A stretch of DNA of 64,000 nt from Molanna angustata (GCA_963576475.1 OY754964.1:3863649-3927648), one strand, 5' to 3'. Counted from the stretch's first letter, positions 35,085-47,122 are shown. Notes: generated by a model not told the origin, from the sequence alone. A program made the numbers and translations.

Positions 35085-35530
35085 TTTATCTTTCTATACA
35101 AAATATAAATAAATATACTGGACACTGGCGTACTTCTTGCCATTAGGCATATTCTCCCTACCAATCGTATATCTATTAGATACCTATATCTTCAAAACTA
35201 CCACTAAATTTTATAAAACACTGTTACTCTTTATGACGATTAAAATATCTGCCCATGACTGCCCTTCATGTCAGCACCGCATTCGACGGGTGATTCAATG
35301 CAATCAACACCCTCAGTCATGAGGTCATGGAAAAAGAATATGATATAATTCATTTTTCAATTCACATGACTCCAATCATCAGAACTCGATCAAACTTATA
35401 TGTGAGATCACCTTTGTATAGCCACATCTCGTGTACTTCAATTTTTTTATAATTGTTGAGATTTTGCGAGTCCAACCTTCCACTCCATACAACATTACAG
35501 GCAATACGTACCTATGCTTTAACAGCTTTC
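35085..35530 (-). mobile_element. LINE tail and upstream LINE piece
   Basis: 35085-35185 has the minus-strand 'aatgg/ccattagg' LINE 3' box after an AAATA-type tail. 35437-35530 translates on the minus strand to VMLYGVEGWT, a motif that normally sits just upstream of the block at 34625-35060. The simplest reading is that a LINE tail inserted into the older LINE copy and separated these pieces. Confidence 0.45.
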
Positions 35531-35632
35531 CATCTCATATATACTAGCCTTAAATTTCAGTTATACGGTAAAAGATGTTTTGTCATTTATATAAATATAA
35601 AAATACGTTGATTCTTGGATTTGTAAGGTTTG

Positions 35633-35686
35633 CAACTAGTTTCAGAATTCACGACTGCCTCTTGTGAATTCTGAAACTAGTACAAA
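35633..35686. repeat. Palindrome with two hammerhead-like 3' boxes
   Basis: AACTAGTTTCAGAATTCAC and GTGAATTCTGAAACTAGT form a perfect hairpin around GACTGCCTCTT. Each strand carries GAAAC, TA, GT, the 3' half of the motif seen at PLE ends in this window, followed within 60 bp by 'ataaaaata'-like sequence. No CTGANGA box is present, so it is at most a remnant. Confidence 0.45.
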
Positions 35687-35885
35687 TGTCAGATCCATAA
35701 AGATATTTTTATTCAAACTTTTGGATTTAGGAAGATAATATCCAACGGATTTTATCTGTGAGTGTGAAGTGATATTTTTCAAGTTTTAACGAAATTGAAA
35801 ATATTGATTCAAACTTTCTGCAGCCGTTTTAAAATAATTGAGTCATAAAACTCTCCGAAAAAATTAAAGGAGTTTTTTTTTCCAA

Positions 35886-37592
35886 CGTGTACCTGCTAAT
35901 TTACAAACGGGCAACATGTGTTATATTGGTCCGTAACCAAATGTATTGATTTGTCATTGTGTAATAATAATCGTGTACCTACTTGCTGAATTTACAAACG
36001 GGCAACATGTGTTATATTAATCCGTAACCAAATGTATTGATTTGTCATTGTGTAATAATAATCGTATACCTGCTTGCTGAATTTACAAACGGGCAACATG
36101 TGTTATATTAATCCGTAACCAAATGTATTGATTTGTCATTGTGTAATAATAATCGTGTACCTTCTTGCTGAATTTACAAACGGGCAACATGTGTTATATT
36201 AATCCGTAACCAAATATATTGATTTGTCATTGTGTAATAATAATCGTGTACCTTCTTGCTGAATTTACAAACGGGCAACATGTGTTATATTAATCCGTAA
36301 CCAAATATATTGATTTGTCATTGTGTAATAATAATCGTGTACCTTCTTGCTGAATTTACAAACGGGCAACATGTGTTATATTAATCCGTAACCAAATGTA
36401 TTGTTTTGTTATTGTGTAATAATAATCGTGTACCTTCTTGCTGAATTTACAAACGGGCAACATGTGTTATATTAATCCGTAACCAAATGTATTGATTTGT
36501 CATTGTGTAATAATAATCGTGTACCTGCTTGCTGAATTTACAAACGGGCAACATGTGTTATATTAATCCGTACCAAATGTATTGATTTGTCATTGTGTAA
36601 TAATAATCTTGTACCTTCTTGCTGAATTTACAAACGGGCAACATGTGTTATATTAATCCGTAACCAAATGTATTGATTTGTCATTGTGTAATAATAATCG
36701 TGTACCTGCTTGCTGAATTTACAAACGGGCAACATGTGTTATATTAATCCGTAACCAAATGTATTGTTTTGTTATTGTGTAATAATAATCGTGTACCTTC
36801 TTGCTGAATTTACAAACGGGCAACATGTGTTATATTAATCCGTAACCAAATGTATTGATTTGTCTTTGTGTAATAAAAATCGTGTACCTGCTTGCTGAAT
36901 TTACAAACGGGCAACATGTGTTATATTAATCCGTAACCAAATGTATTGATTTGTCATTGTGTAGTAATAATCGTGTACCTTCTTGCTGAATTTACAAACG
37001 GGCAACATGTGTTATATTAATCCGTAACCAAATGTATTGATTTGTCATTGTGTAATAATAATCGTGTACCTTCTTGCTGAATTTACAAACGGGCAACATG
37101 TGTTATATTAATCCGTAACCAAATATATTGATTTGTCATTGTGTAATTATAATCGTGTACAAACGGGCAACATGTGTTATATTAATCCGTAACCAAATAT
37201 ATTGATATGACATTGTGTAATAATAATCGTGTACCTGCTTGCTAAATTTACAAACGGGCAACATGTGTTATATTAATCCATAACCAAATATATTGATTTG
37301 TCATTGTGTAATAATAATCGTGTACCTGCTTGCTGAATTTACAAACGGGCAACATGTGTTATATTAATCCATAACCAAATATATTGATTTGTCATTGTGT
37401 AATAATAATCGTGTACCTGCTTGCTGAATTTACAAACGGGCAACATGTGTTATATTAATCCGTAACCAAATGTATTGATTTGTCATTGTGTAATAATAAT
37501 CGTGTACCTTCTTGCTGAATTTACAAACGGGCAACATGTGTTATATTAATCCGTAACCAAATGTATTGTTTTGTTATTGTGTAATAATAATC
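35886..37592. repeat. 91-bp satellite array, about 19 units
   Basis: Unit: gtgtaccttcttgctgaatt, tacaaacgggcaacatgtgt, tatattaatccgtaaccaaa, then tgtattgatttgtcattgtg and taataataatc. Units differ at few positions (ctg/ctt after gtac; at/gt before attg; cca/ccg). One unit near 37160 lacks about 17 bp and another near 36570 lacks one base. Variant units recur in blocks, which indicates unequal exchange or slippage. No coding frame or known satellite is recognised. Confidence 0.97.
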
Positions 37593-37974
37593 CATAGAAG
37601 GACATTCACCCATGACGACAAATGAATAAAGGTACGAATTTGACCATTTATATAGTATTTGGTTATTAAGTAACTTATATAATGCATACACTCAGAAAGA
37701 TAAAATCGTTAGAAAATGAATCGTTTTAAAAAAATCTTAATTAATTATATCTTAAAAATATTTTATTTAATTATGTTAAGAGTGTTTTAGAGGGTTTTAA
37801 TTTCACTGATTGGACCCGAATCCCCCAGATTTAGTTTTCAATATTCAGTTATAACTGATTTAGTGTAAACTATATTAATTTCTAATGAATTGATGTTCTA
37901 TCTATAAAAAAATGAGAATACTAATTCCTATTACATGTATTATGTGTACCTATGTCTTAAATAAAAAAATGAAG
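37593..37974. other. Intergenic, no gene seen
   Basis: AT-rich spacer after the satellite. Confidence 0.5.
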
Positions 37975-38235
37975 TGCCTTGAGGTGGTTTGGACATATCG
38001 ATGAGTAAATGCTGAACGACGGACCAAAAAAATGCATACATGGGTTTAAAAATGGAGTGATTAGCAACGGCTGACCCAGAAAGGGATGACATGAGCATGT
38101 GAATGATACATATTTTGAAAGAAAGAAACATAAAAAGTTTGATTAATCGACAAGCATGTATGAGACTATGCATAGAAGTTAAGGGTGCCAGGAATGTGTA
38201 CAAAAATACAGGAATACGGAGTGTTGTAGTTAAAA
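37975..38235 (+). pseudogene. RTE-type LINE reverse transcriptase C-terminus (remnant)
   Basis: 'ccttgaggtggtttggacat' encodes LRWFGHI. Further on 'catgtgaatgatacatattttg' and 'gcatgtatgagactatgcat' correspond to HVND-like and ACMRLCI. Same block order as 11405-11690 but with more stops. A long minus-strand frame (182 codons) across it is a shadow. Confidence 0.65.
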
Positions 38236-39224
38236 AGATACTGAATGATGAGACTAAATAATAAAGAAGAAGAATAGAGACAAAATAAAATATTTGTAAG
38301 AAATAAGAGTGTTTTGACACATAGGTTTTCCGCTGAAGAGACGATGTCATAAAATGTGCGTGAACAAAATATAGAAAGCTTAAGATCGATTGACGTGGAG
38401 AAAAAATAAATGAAACCTTTATTCTAGTGAAGATAGCAACTGGAAAATTTAGCTGTTGTATATATTTTTCCCACTTACCTTTAATCATTTATTTTTATAC
38501 AGGTTGGTATATGAGTTTTCGATGAACGGCTAAAAGTCGTAGGTACTATAATATGTTAGTGGATCAGATTTAGAAATATCAGCTATCATCGCAACATGAG
38601 CATTGAAAGAGGACCACAGGTAATGGCATGATTTGACGTCCCAGATGAACATAATATTAAACATAGGTACGATCATCAGCGTGCAGAGCCTCAGTTTTAT
38701 GTTTAAGTTTATTATTTTAATTTCATTTCACGTCGCTAAAATTAAAATTTACTATTTCTTCTTGCAATTTACCCAGCAAAATTTTACATTTAGTATTCCC
38801 GCAGAGTGCATAGTTTAAATTGTGAAGAAACTGTCTAATTTTGGAGTAGTTAAACGTCAAAGAGTTCACTAGATACGACTAAAATATAAATGAGCAAGTG
38901 GTAGGTACTAGCTTTACGGGGATTTAGAGAGGAAAAATGGTTACTAACTGATAGAGGTGGATGACTCATGCACATAAGAATATTAACTAGATACTGGGAT
39001 ATTTTATTTGCTTTTTATTTTGTATCTGAACTTTTCATTTTTTTTAAACAAATGAACACAGAACATTAGTGCGAAACAAATGATTTATATCTTTCACCTA
39101 GTCTCAAATCTCAGGTATTTTTTTTTCATTTATCCTCATTTTGTCGTTCTCTCTACTAGCGAATCCCATAGACGTTGTCCTACCCGGACGTTGCCTCACC
39201 TGGTATTAGCTGGTTAAGCAAACA
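38236..39224. other. Intergenic, no gene seen
   Basis: AT-rich, nothing assignable. Confidence 0.45.
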
Positions 39225-39465
39225 TAAAAATAAGCACATACCATCACGGCATATCTCACAATGTGGGGTAACCATCGAAAAGTATGCGAGTGTGCATTAT
39301 TACCTTATATAAATGACGCACGGTACATGCTTGTATACCCACACATAAGTTTCGCTTAATCTAAAAAAGACAATATTCAGTAAAGGTGGTGAACTACGTA
39401 AGATGTCATTTTGCCTGTTGTATTTTCTACTACCCAGCTATTACGAGACACCAGAATATGATTAT
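39225..39465 (+). repeat. Interspersed repeat family D, copy 2
   Basis: 'atatctcacaatgtggggta', a 'cccacaca' block and 'tttgcctgttgtattttc' in the same order as 27600-27845, ending near 'gattatagaa'. Confidence 0.6.
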
Positions 39466-39471
39466 AGAAAA

Positions 39472-39770
39472 AAATCGGTCCAGCCGTTTAGGAGTTCAGT
39501 GACATACACACGTACAGAAGAATTATGTACAACGAAATGAATGAAACTCCTGCTTTGCATTTTATTGTATATCTTAAAAGTTATACAGCTTGCATAACAC
39601 CAGGCGTACACTTTGTTTGCATGCTTTTTATACTTTGTATTTCCATTGAAAGAGCATTTATTTATTTTCGAGCTTTGAAAATAAAGAAATATACCAAAAA
39701 ATTCTTCGAAATCGGTACAGCCGTTTAAGAATTCAGTTACATGCACACGTACTGAAGAATTATTTAATAC
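39472..39770. repeat. Direct repeats of a 60-bp insect repeat end
   Basis: 39472-39530 and 39707-39768 both read 'atcggt.cagccgttta.ga.ttcagt.acat.cacacgtac.gaagaatta'. Such 'cagccgtt' ends are common in insect interspersed repeats. The 175 bp between them is probably the element body. Confidence 0.55.
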
Positions 39771-41037
39771 TAGCTTTTATGTCCCGCCGTTGGCCAAGAA
39801 TGTAAAATTGTGAAAGAAAAAACAATCGTTTTTATAATATTGTCACCCAATTATTTTGCAATATCAGACTATGAAAAGTGGTTTGAAATTTGATTGAGTT
39901 TAAGTATTGTAAAATGTTCAAGTGATGGCCACAACCCATTCTTTTTTATATATTGCTATAAAGTGTGAATGAAGTATAATATTTATACAATTTCTGCTCG
40001 CATGGACTATGCGTAATGGTTTTAAATATGACAGTTTATCAACGTTGTAAAGAGATTGGTTTGGCCACAACCCCCATTTTTAAATATTATCATCGAAAAC
40101 AAATTGTAATGTGTACCTATTGAAAATTTAGTAATTTTGGATGTTGGGATGTGGTTAAAATTTGATTAAACAAACGTAGGTACTGAAAAGATCTAGTATT
40201 GGTCACATCCCATTCGTTTTTATATTTTTTCATCAAGTGTGCATTATATTTTTGCTCAATTTGACTGAAAGTCTTCATTAACGAAGAAGAAGAAGACTTG
40301 AACTATAGTAAATAGTTTTTAATTTGAATATAAATGTTATGAAGAGTTCAGTAATGGCCACAACCCCCATTCTTTAAATATTAGGTGTTGAAAATTATTC
40401 AAAATAGGATGATATAAATGGTTTAAATTTAATTAAACAAAAGTATTGAAAAGATTCTAGTGCAGGTTATATCGTCACATCCCATATCCCATTCATTTCA
40501 TATGTATTTTCATCAAGTGTGCATATCGTTAATAATATTTCTGCACAATAGACTATCAGACTTAAAACTAACCCAAAAGACTAAATAAAAAAGAGAAAAA
40601 TAAGTATAAGACTATAAGAAATAGTTTGTATAAAAAACTATTCCAATGGTCTACATATAATAAGTAAAAATACATATACCTAATAGAAGAATTAGACTAT
40701 TGGAAATATTGTATAAAAGCTCACCCAGAGGTCTACAAAAAAGAAGAAGAAGAATATTTAGACTATTGGAAATAGTTTGTATAAATACTGACCAAAAGGT
40801 CTACATAAAAGAAAATGAATAAGACTATTGAAAATAGTTTGTATTAAAACTCTCCCAAAAGTCTACGTACTTAAATGAAGAAGAATAATAATTAGACTAA
40901 AGGAAATAATTTTTATAAAAAAATGACCCAAATGTATACATAAAAGAAGAAGAAGATGAATTAGACAATAGGAAATAGTTTGTATAAAAACTGCCCTAAA
41001 GGTCTACATAAAATTAAGAAGAAAAAGAATTAGACTC

Positions 41038-41212
41038 CAGGACCCGCCGCTTCAGGCCCTTCAGTACCTCCCGTCCCTTTAATCCCTCATTACGTCCCTT
41101 CCCATCAGGCCCTTCAGTACCTTCCGTCCCTTCAGGCAGTTTTATACCTCCCGTCCCTTCAGGCCCTTTAGTGCCTCCCTTCCCTTCATTACATCCCGTC
41201 CCATCAGTCGGT
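41038..41212. repeat. C-rich short tandem tract
   Basis: Irregular units like cccttcaggcccttcagtac and ctcccgtccc. It is strikingly GC-rich compared with the surroundings. The complementary strand has many GGG runs (gggacgggaggt) and could form G-quadruplexes. Confidence 0.85.
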
Positions 41213-41840
41213 TAAGAAAAGTTTAAATCCAGAAACCATCCTGGAAGAACCGCGAAGAGATGAAAGAACCTTCTTTTCCCAGGATGCTCTACTTAATAGG
41301 TAAAATGACTAAATACACGAAGAAGAAGAAAAAAGTTTAAACCCAGATACCTGCGAAGAGATGGAAGGACAGTTGGACCTTCTTCTCCCAGGATTCTCCA
41401 ACTTCATAGGTAAAATGACCAAAAATACACGATGAAGAAGAAGACGAAGAAATAAGTTTAAATCCAGATACCTGCGAAGAGATGGAAGGAAAATTGGACA
41501 TTATTCTCCCAGGTTAGTCCACCTTCAAAGGTAAAATGACCAAATAGACGATGAAGAAGAAGAAGAAAAAAGTTTAAATCCAGAAACCTGCGAAGAGATG
41601 GAAGGAAAATTGGACCTTCATCTCCCAGGATAGTTCATCTTCATAGGTAAGATGACCAAGTACACGTTGAAGAAAAAGAAGAAAAAAGTTTATATGCAGA
41701 ACCCGTCCTGGAAGACCTGTGAAGAGATGGAGGGACAGTCGGACCTTCTTTTCCCAGGATACTCCCCCTTCATAGGTAAAACGACCAAATACACGAAGAA
41801 GAAGAAGAATAAGAAAAAAGTTTAAATCCAAAAACCATCC
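41213..41840. repeat. ~117-bp tandem repeat, five to six units
   Basis: 'agtttaaatccag' starts recur at about 41221, 41335, 41455, 41572, 41688 and 41820. Units contain 'gcgaagagatggaagg', 'ttctcccagga', 'cataggtaaaatgacc' and an AAGAAGAAG run. The 94-codon minus frame across two units is a by-product of the periodicity. Confidence 0.88.
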
Positions 41841-42790
41841 AGGGCATACGCTCGACAATTCACCAAAGTTTCATTATAATCGGACAAACGGTTGATAAAT
41901 AAATAAATAAAATAATTTTCCTATAGGAAATCAGTATGGGTATATTATTGTTGATTTGTAAGTAAATAGTATTAGGTAGGTACCTACCTACAACAACCTT
42001 CTAAATAAATTCGATTCCTAACAAATTTTATTTGAATATCACATTCTTTCTGTAGCCATGGAAACGATTCGAACACGTAAGTAATATCGAATGGTTCGGA
42101 TACATTTTTTGAATATGTAGGTACCTACATTGGTTTGTTCGATGCCATAAAAATGAAAATTGTCAGAAAAATCAAATATTATTTACAAATTATGCATTTT
42201 TATTATGCCTATATCTTTACTAATAAATAACACATTTTTACAATAAATGTCTTAAAACTTGCCGTAATGTCTTGTGTTTCATTTTATTATTTCATAATTA
42301 CATTTATTTCAAAGGTTTATTATTTTCAAGAACATATTCATTCGGTGGGAAAATGAAATATTGTATGAAAAGATATTAAAATGGCGGCGTTTATGTACAA
42401 AAGGCTTACTTTAAAAATAAGTTAAACATTATAATTATACCAAATATTCACCATGTTTTTCACTTAAACGCTAAGTTATACTTCAAAATATATTTTTTTT
42501 GTGTAAATACCTACTTCTAACTTTTAAACTAACAGATATTTGCGTGCAAAATGTACACTTTTTTGACAGATATGACTTGGAAAATTTTGTATGAAAAAAA
42601 TAATTATTTAAATATTTTTAAAATTCAGCATTTTTATCGCATTCTTTTTAGCGTGACACTGCATCAGATATACTGGTACATGTTCGCACTTAAATTAGAT
42701 TTTTAGATGCTCTTGGTTTTTCAGAAGGCGTGAGACAAACACACACACACACACACACACTAACATTTTGATTGCTTTATTACTTTAGAT

Positions 42791-43316
42791 AATATATAAA
42801 GATGGTGTTGTTATATTGAAAAATAGTGCCTAAAAATTGTAACAAAATTCATCTTTGAGTGAATTTCATGGCAAGTTTATTTTCGTACGATATATTTTTA
42901 CCTTATATCTAAAAAAATACGATGAGAACGTGAAGGGAAGAACTAGGAATCAAATGAAGTAAGAATTTTATGTCGAGAGATTCCTCCTTGTCTTCATGAT
43001 TGAAGATGACGGATTCACTCAATCAGTCGACGAAGGTTCCGCCTCAATATAACTCAGTCTTGAGAAGACCGAATGGCTTTGGTTATTTGAAGATCCTGAA
43101 ACAAAGTCTTCAGTGATTCAGTGAATGGCCCTATTGGCAATATGTCCAAAATATTAAAGGATTTGCAGTAGACAAATGACATATTTAAATAAATATTTTG
43201 ACGGCAGATGCTCCTTTATCTGTAATTCAAAATAGACCTATTGGATTTCCTAGCAGTCCACTGTATTCGTACCAATCATACCGCTTCGAAGGAATTAAAA
43301 TGAAAATACGGGTATT
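42791..43316. other. Intergenic, no gene seen
   Basis: No repeat family or coding frame recognised. Confidence 0.45.
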
Positions 43317-43830
43317 CCAACTGTCGATTCGTTCATGAGAAGTCAATTCTCTGAATGAATCGACATTATTAAGCCAAGATGCGTGTACGAAGGAAAATTT
43401 TGTATGGCGTAGTGGACTTTTTGCATGCTAATAACACCAATTAGAGGCCTCGCAGCATATATGCACATCTCAATTTTTTTTACAATTTTTATAAAAATTG
43501 AATTTAGTGACGACATTGCTTCATACAATTTGTATGGTAGTAGCCTACACACAATATCTAAGAAGACTTAATTGTTTGATACTAATCTCCAAACATACAT
43601 AGATACGTACCATCATGCTGTTTTCATATTATTCTGGGTAGGAAAAAAGGACTGACCTCCATACTATCCTATCTTGACATACATACCTAGGTACATGTGT
43701 TGTATAGAAAACCAAATATCTTAAAATATTAAATAATTTGTATTCATAGGTTTATAGTTTGGTACTTATTCTTCAACTATACGTACTATCGCTATCGACA
43801 GTTGGATCTCATGTGTTACATGCAACTAGT
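43317..43830 (-). mobile_element. Helentron-like non-autonomous element, short copy
   Basis: CCAACTGTCGATTCG at 43317 with the subterminal stem (tgagaa...ttctctga), and the far end ATCGACAGTTGG followed by the block ending ACTAGT at 43830. About 300 bp of interior is missing relative to 54469-55289. Confidence 0.68.
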
Positions 43831-43997
43831 TTAATACCCATTACGCTATAAAGTAAATAAAATAAAAATCCGTGTATTGATACAATAATAATAATAAACA
43901 CTTCCTATATCAATTTCTTCCAACTAATATGTGAAACATATATGTATTTATATTTAAAAAAAATCAAAATTATAATTGTCGCACAATATATAAACAT

Positions 43998-44168
43998 TTA
44001 CATTAATTTAGAAAAAAACACGATTGTTAATTGAGCCACATAGAAAGATCGGTAGATGTCAGAAACTACAATGGGATGTCGAGCGTTGCATGGCTTTTTA
44101 TACCCTCTGGTAGGTGGTCGAATGAGTAAGTGCCAGGACAATGTCCTCTTCGGTTCTAGAACGTTCCT
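43998..44168 (-). promoter_or_regulatory. Heat-shock-element plus TATA promoter-like arrangement
   Basis: On the minus strand GAACGTTCTAGAA at 44154-44167 matches the trimeric heat-shock element GAANNTTCNNGAA. About 50 bp downstream is GGGTATAAAAAG (44094-44105), a strong TATA match. Transcription would start near 44065 and run towards 43998. The block 44050-44280 is GC-richer than its surroundings. No coding frame with recognisable product follows, so it could be a relic or a transposon-borne promoter. Confidence 0.4.
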
Positions 44169-44301
44169 CCATAGGAGAGTACCTACCTCTTTCAATGTTG
44201 TTGTCGTCAATATTTCAACTACGGTTACTGAGCTCGCCCTAGTACAATTTAAACGTAAACAAGATGTACTCATGACGGATGTACCTATCTACCGCATACC
44301 C

Positions 44302-44440
44302 ATTAGGCTTTTAAGTTAATAAAATGAAAATGTGTGTATTGTATTACCCATTACACTATAAAGTAGTTATGTAAAATGAAAATCTGTGTATTATAATACT
44401 CATTACATTATAAAGTAAATAAAATGAAAATCGTTGTATT
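44302..44440. repeat. Degenerate ~62-bp tandem repeat
   Basis: Units with 'cattacactataaagta', 'taaaatgaaaatctgtgtatt'; a further unit lies at 43832-43885 just outside the Helentron-like element. Confidence 0.7.
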
Positions 44441-44996
44441 GAACTGCTTGGTTCTATTTTGATTTTTGTATTTTTCCCCTATTGAACATACCTACAATTT
44501 CATTCCTCAAAGCCAATACATATGTACAGCTGGTAATCCTTTCAATGGATTATGCAAAATGGAATACTCGAAGAATAACGATGTAAACGTGACACGATAC
44601 ATATATACCGAATGGAAAATGGCGCTCGCCTTGTTATTGTGAATATCTATCAAACATTCAAACCTTGTTGACAAAATGTACGTATGAATATAACCTACAA
44701 GGCAACAACAAGCCACAATACGGCAAGAGGATAATGGATATCAAAATGTTTCAAATTCTCGTATCAATTTTGACTTAGCCAAAATCGAATCATTCGTATA
44801 GAGGCATTGCTGTAAACCAGCTGGTCTTAAAATTTATCTATGGTTCATTATTTAGCGCATTTTTTAAAATCAATTTCTTAGCGGATGTCAGGTAGACAGT
44901 GCATACTTTGAGTTTTGTATTTGGGTGTTTGGCGTTAATACTATAATATTTGTCATCGTCATAAATAACTAATACTATTGGTATGTAGTTGAGTAA
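44441..44996. other. Intergenic, no gene seen
   Basis: No supported feature. Confidence 0.45.
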
Positions 44997-45187
44997 TTAG
45001 ATGGGTCGATGGCAGAGCGGTTAGCGCGCTGGGGTAGCAATCCAGTGGTCGCGAGTTCGAATACTGCCTCGACCGATTTCGTTCACCTATAGCATAAGCA
45101 TTTATTTGCTTATTTTAGGGAACGTAGGAAGATGTATTTGTACTAGTTTAACAAGGACATATTCATTTCTTTATTAAAAAAAAAATA
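44997..45187 (+). mobile_element. tRNA-headed SINE, full-length copy
   Basis: A box (tggcagagcggttagcg) and B box (gagttcgaatactgcc, one change), body 'agcataagcatttatttgct', end 'ggacatattcatttc' and a 10-A tail. As complete as the 3.5-kb copy. Confidence 0.9.
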
Positions 45188-45289
45188 TTTATAGCACACC
45201 CTTCCTTCCTAAAACTACCGGACGATACCATTATTTAAGAATTAATTTATAATTTTTTTCTATATGTTTTTTTTTACTCCTCAATACCA

Positions 45290-45815
45290 AAAGGTAAAGG
45301 ATATAGTGTGGAGTTATACAAATTCGCGATTTTTAAGGTTATTGCATTTTTGTATATTATTAACTAGTATCATGCTGAGATTGTATTTCAAAAGTTTCAT
45401 CACGATGTATCTGTGTGTGTGCTGTGTACAATGTGCTATGTACGGCGTGTTTATTCTAATTTATCAATTATATACCACTCATTCAATTCTTTTCAAATTT
45501 TTTACCTAATACTCGCTTAGACCCCATTGGATATTTAAAGATATCTGATCAGTGAATGTCAATTTTTTTGACTGTCAAATATTTCATTGTGACCCCAGGC
45601 TCAGGAAACTTAAAATTTGATATTTTTTGCTAAAAAAGCACATCACTATGATAAAATAGCATTGATGGTTTATCATATTGAAATATTTACAGATATAAAA
45701 AATAATTTGACAAACTAATTTCATGAAAATGCTGAAAAATTTTCACACAAAATTTTAATACTTACTTTGTAGAGTGAGTGAGGAGTACCTATAGCGTTGG
45801 CCACAACCTACTTGT
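45290..45815 (-). repeat. Interspersed repeat family E, copy 3
   Basis: Reverse complement of 16300-16885. Plus-strand landmarks: 'actagtatcatgctgagatt', 'tacggcgtgttta', 'ctcgcttagacccc', 'ctcaggaaactt'. It ends near 'ggccacaacct'. Confidence 0.65.
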
Positions 45816-46017
45816 TTTATAAATAAAGGTATATTATGCATTTATTCAAAATTATAACTTTTAATACAAAAAAATATTACAAGTATGGCACAGTTTTAAT
45901 CCACGTTATAATGGTGAGCCTGAACGCTTTCGATGGCTACACCATCATCCTCAGAGACAACGATTCATCAATGTATAGACTGCATTCAAGTCTTTATTGC
46001 TGTAATGCACGTTTACT

Positions 46018-46708
46018 TTAAGGGGGGGACTGCTGCCAACGTACCTATTTTTCAATTTGATATACTATCAATTTTTCTTATCAAATCGTTTTGAAAAAAA
46101 TAATTTAGATAGTTTGGGTATTCATAAAGAAAAATGTATCTTTACTTTTTGATAATGTTCTGTATACATTCTTGAAGAAAAATAATTGCATACCCCGATT
46201 TTCAACGTTTATCTTATATTTTTAATAAAATATAAGGCGTAGTTCAACATATTTTTTTAAATTAAAGAAGACAAAAATATCTAGAAAAATACGATGTGAC
46301 GTTACATTAATGCTTCAGGTTTAGGAAATAAACCTAAAAAACATTTATTTTCCATTCAGCGCCATTGCGAAATATAAGTTTTTTTGGTTTATAAACTTAA
46401 CCTGATGCATTAATGCAACGTTACATCGAATTTTTCCAGATATTTTGATGTTCTTTAATTTATAAAAAAATATAATGTTCTATACCTTATAGTTTTCTCG
46501 AAATTTAAGATAAATGTCAAAAATTGGGGTATGCTTATTATTTTCCTACAAGAATATATACAGAACATAATTAAAAAATTAAGGTATATTTTTATTTATT
46601 AATATCCAAACTAACTAGGTTTTTTTTCAAAATGATTCGTTTTGTAGTAGGTAATGACGCAAATTCAAATTGAAAAAATAGGTACGTTGGCAGCAGTCCC
46701 CCCCTTAA
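46018..46708. mobile_element. TTAA-flanked fold-back MITE (family C), copy 2
   Basis: Element 46022-46704 between TTAA 46018-46021 and TTAA 46705-46708. Termini are GGGGGGACTGCTGCCAACGT and ACGTTGGCAGCAGTCCCCCC. About 683 bp, inverted halves around 'cattcagcgccattgcg', in the same order as 9747-10489. No open frame. Confidence 0.85.
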
Positions 46709-47122
46709 TCAAATAACTTCTTTTACGACTCTTTACGTTATTATTTGTGACGACAAATATGCCAAGACAAGCATCGTCAGCTTTCGTATTCTTTGAACCT
46801 GAAATCGGCCGATGGATCTGACGCAGTAGACGCGTACCGTTAACTAGCGTCTGGCGACAGAATAAAAAATAAAATTTATACGGGATGCAATAAAATACGA
46901 CAACGAGATAATAGTTTGATGTGTACGTTAATCCCATTCCCCTTAGGTTCATTTATTCCTAAGGTCCCGGGTTCGATTCCCAGTGGAGACACAGTTTTTA
47001 ATTGTAATTTAAAAGTTTAGTTTGTCGATCGACAATTCTTGATAGAACTCCATTGTATGTTGATATGTTATAAAAAATATAAAAATACTTGGTAATAGTT
47101 CTATTGTATTTATTAGATTATC

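Larger units (their letters stand above)
39769..42790 (+). repeat. Complex repeat, single-orientation copy of the palindrome family
   Basis: Order: ACTAGC start; three ~300-bp units with 'ggccacaaccc' (39.83-40.58 kb); about seven 60-75 bp units with 'ctat.ggaaata.tttgtat' (40.58-41.04 kb); a C-rich tract; ~117-bp units; then 41930-42790, which matches 2160-3037. The two arrays at 41038-41840 have no counterpart in the 1-3037 copy, so they were either inserted here or lost there. No coding frame; mobility class unknown. Confidence 0.75.

Noticed and set aside
35886..37592. CRISPR array
   Set aside because: Units are contiguous 91-bp copies without unique spacers, in an animal-type genome.
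37940..38488. 182-codon minus-strand open frame
   Set aside because: Antisense of an RTE LINE remnant; the plus strand carries the recognisable blocks.
41574..41858. 94-codon minus-strand frame with internal repeats
   Set aside because: The periodicity comes from the 117-bp tandem repeat; no promoter or domain.
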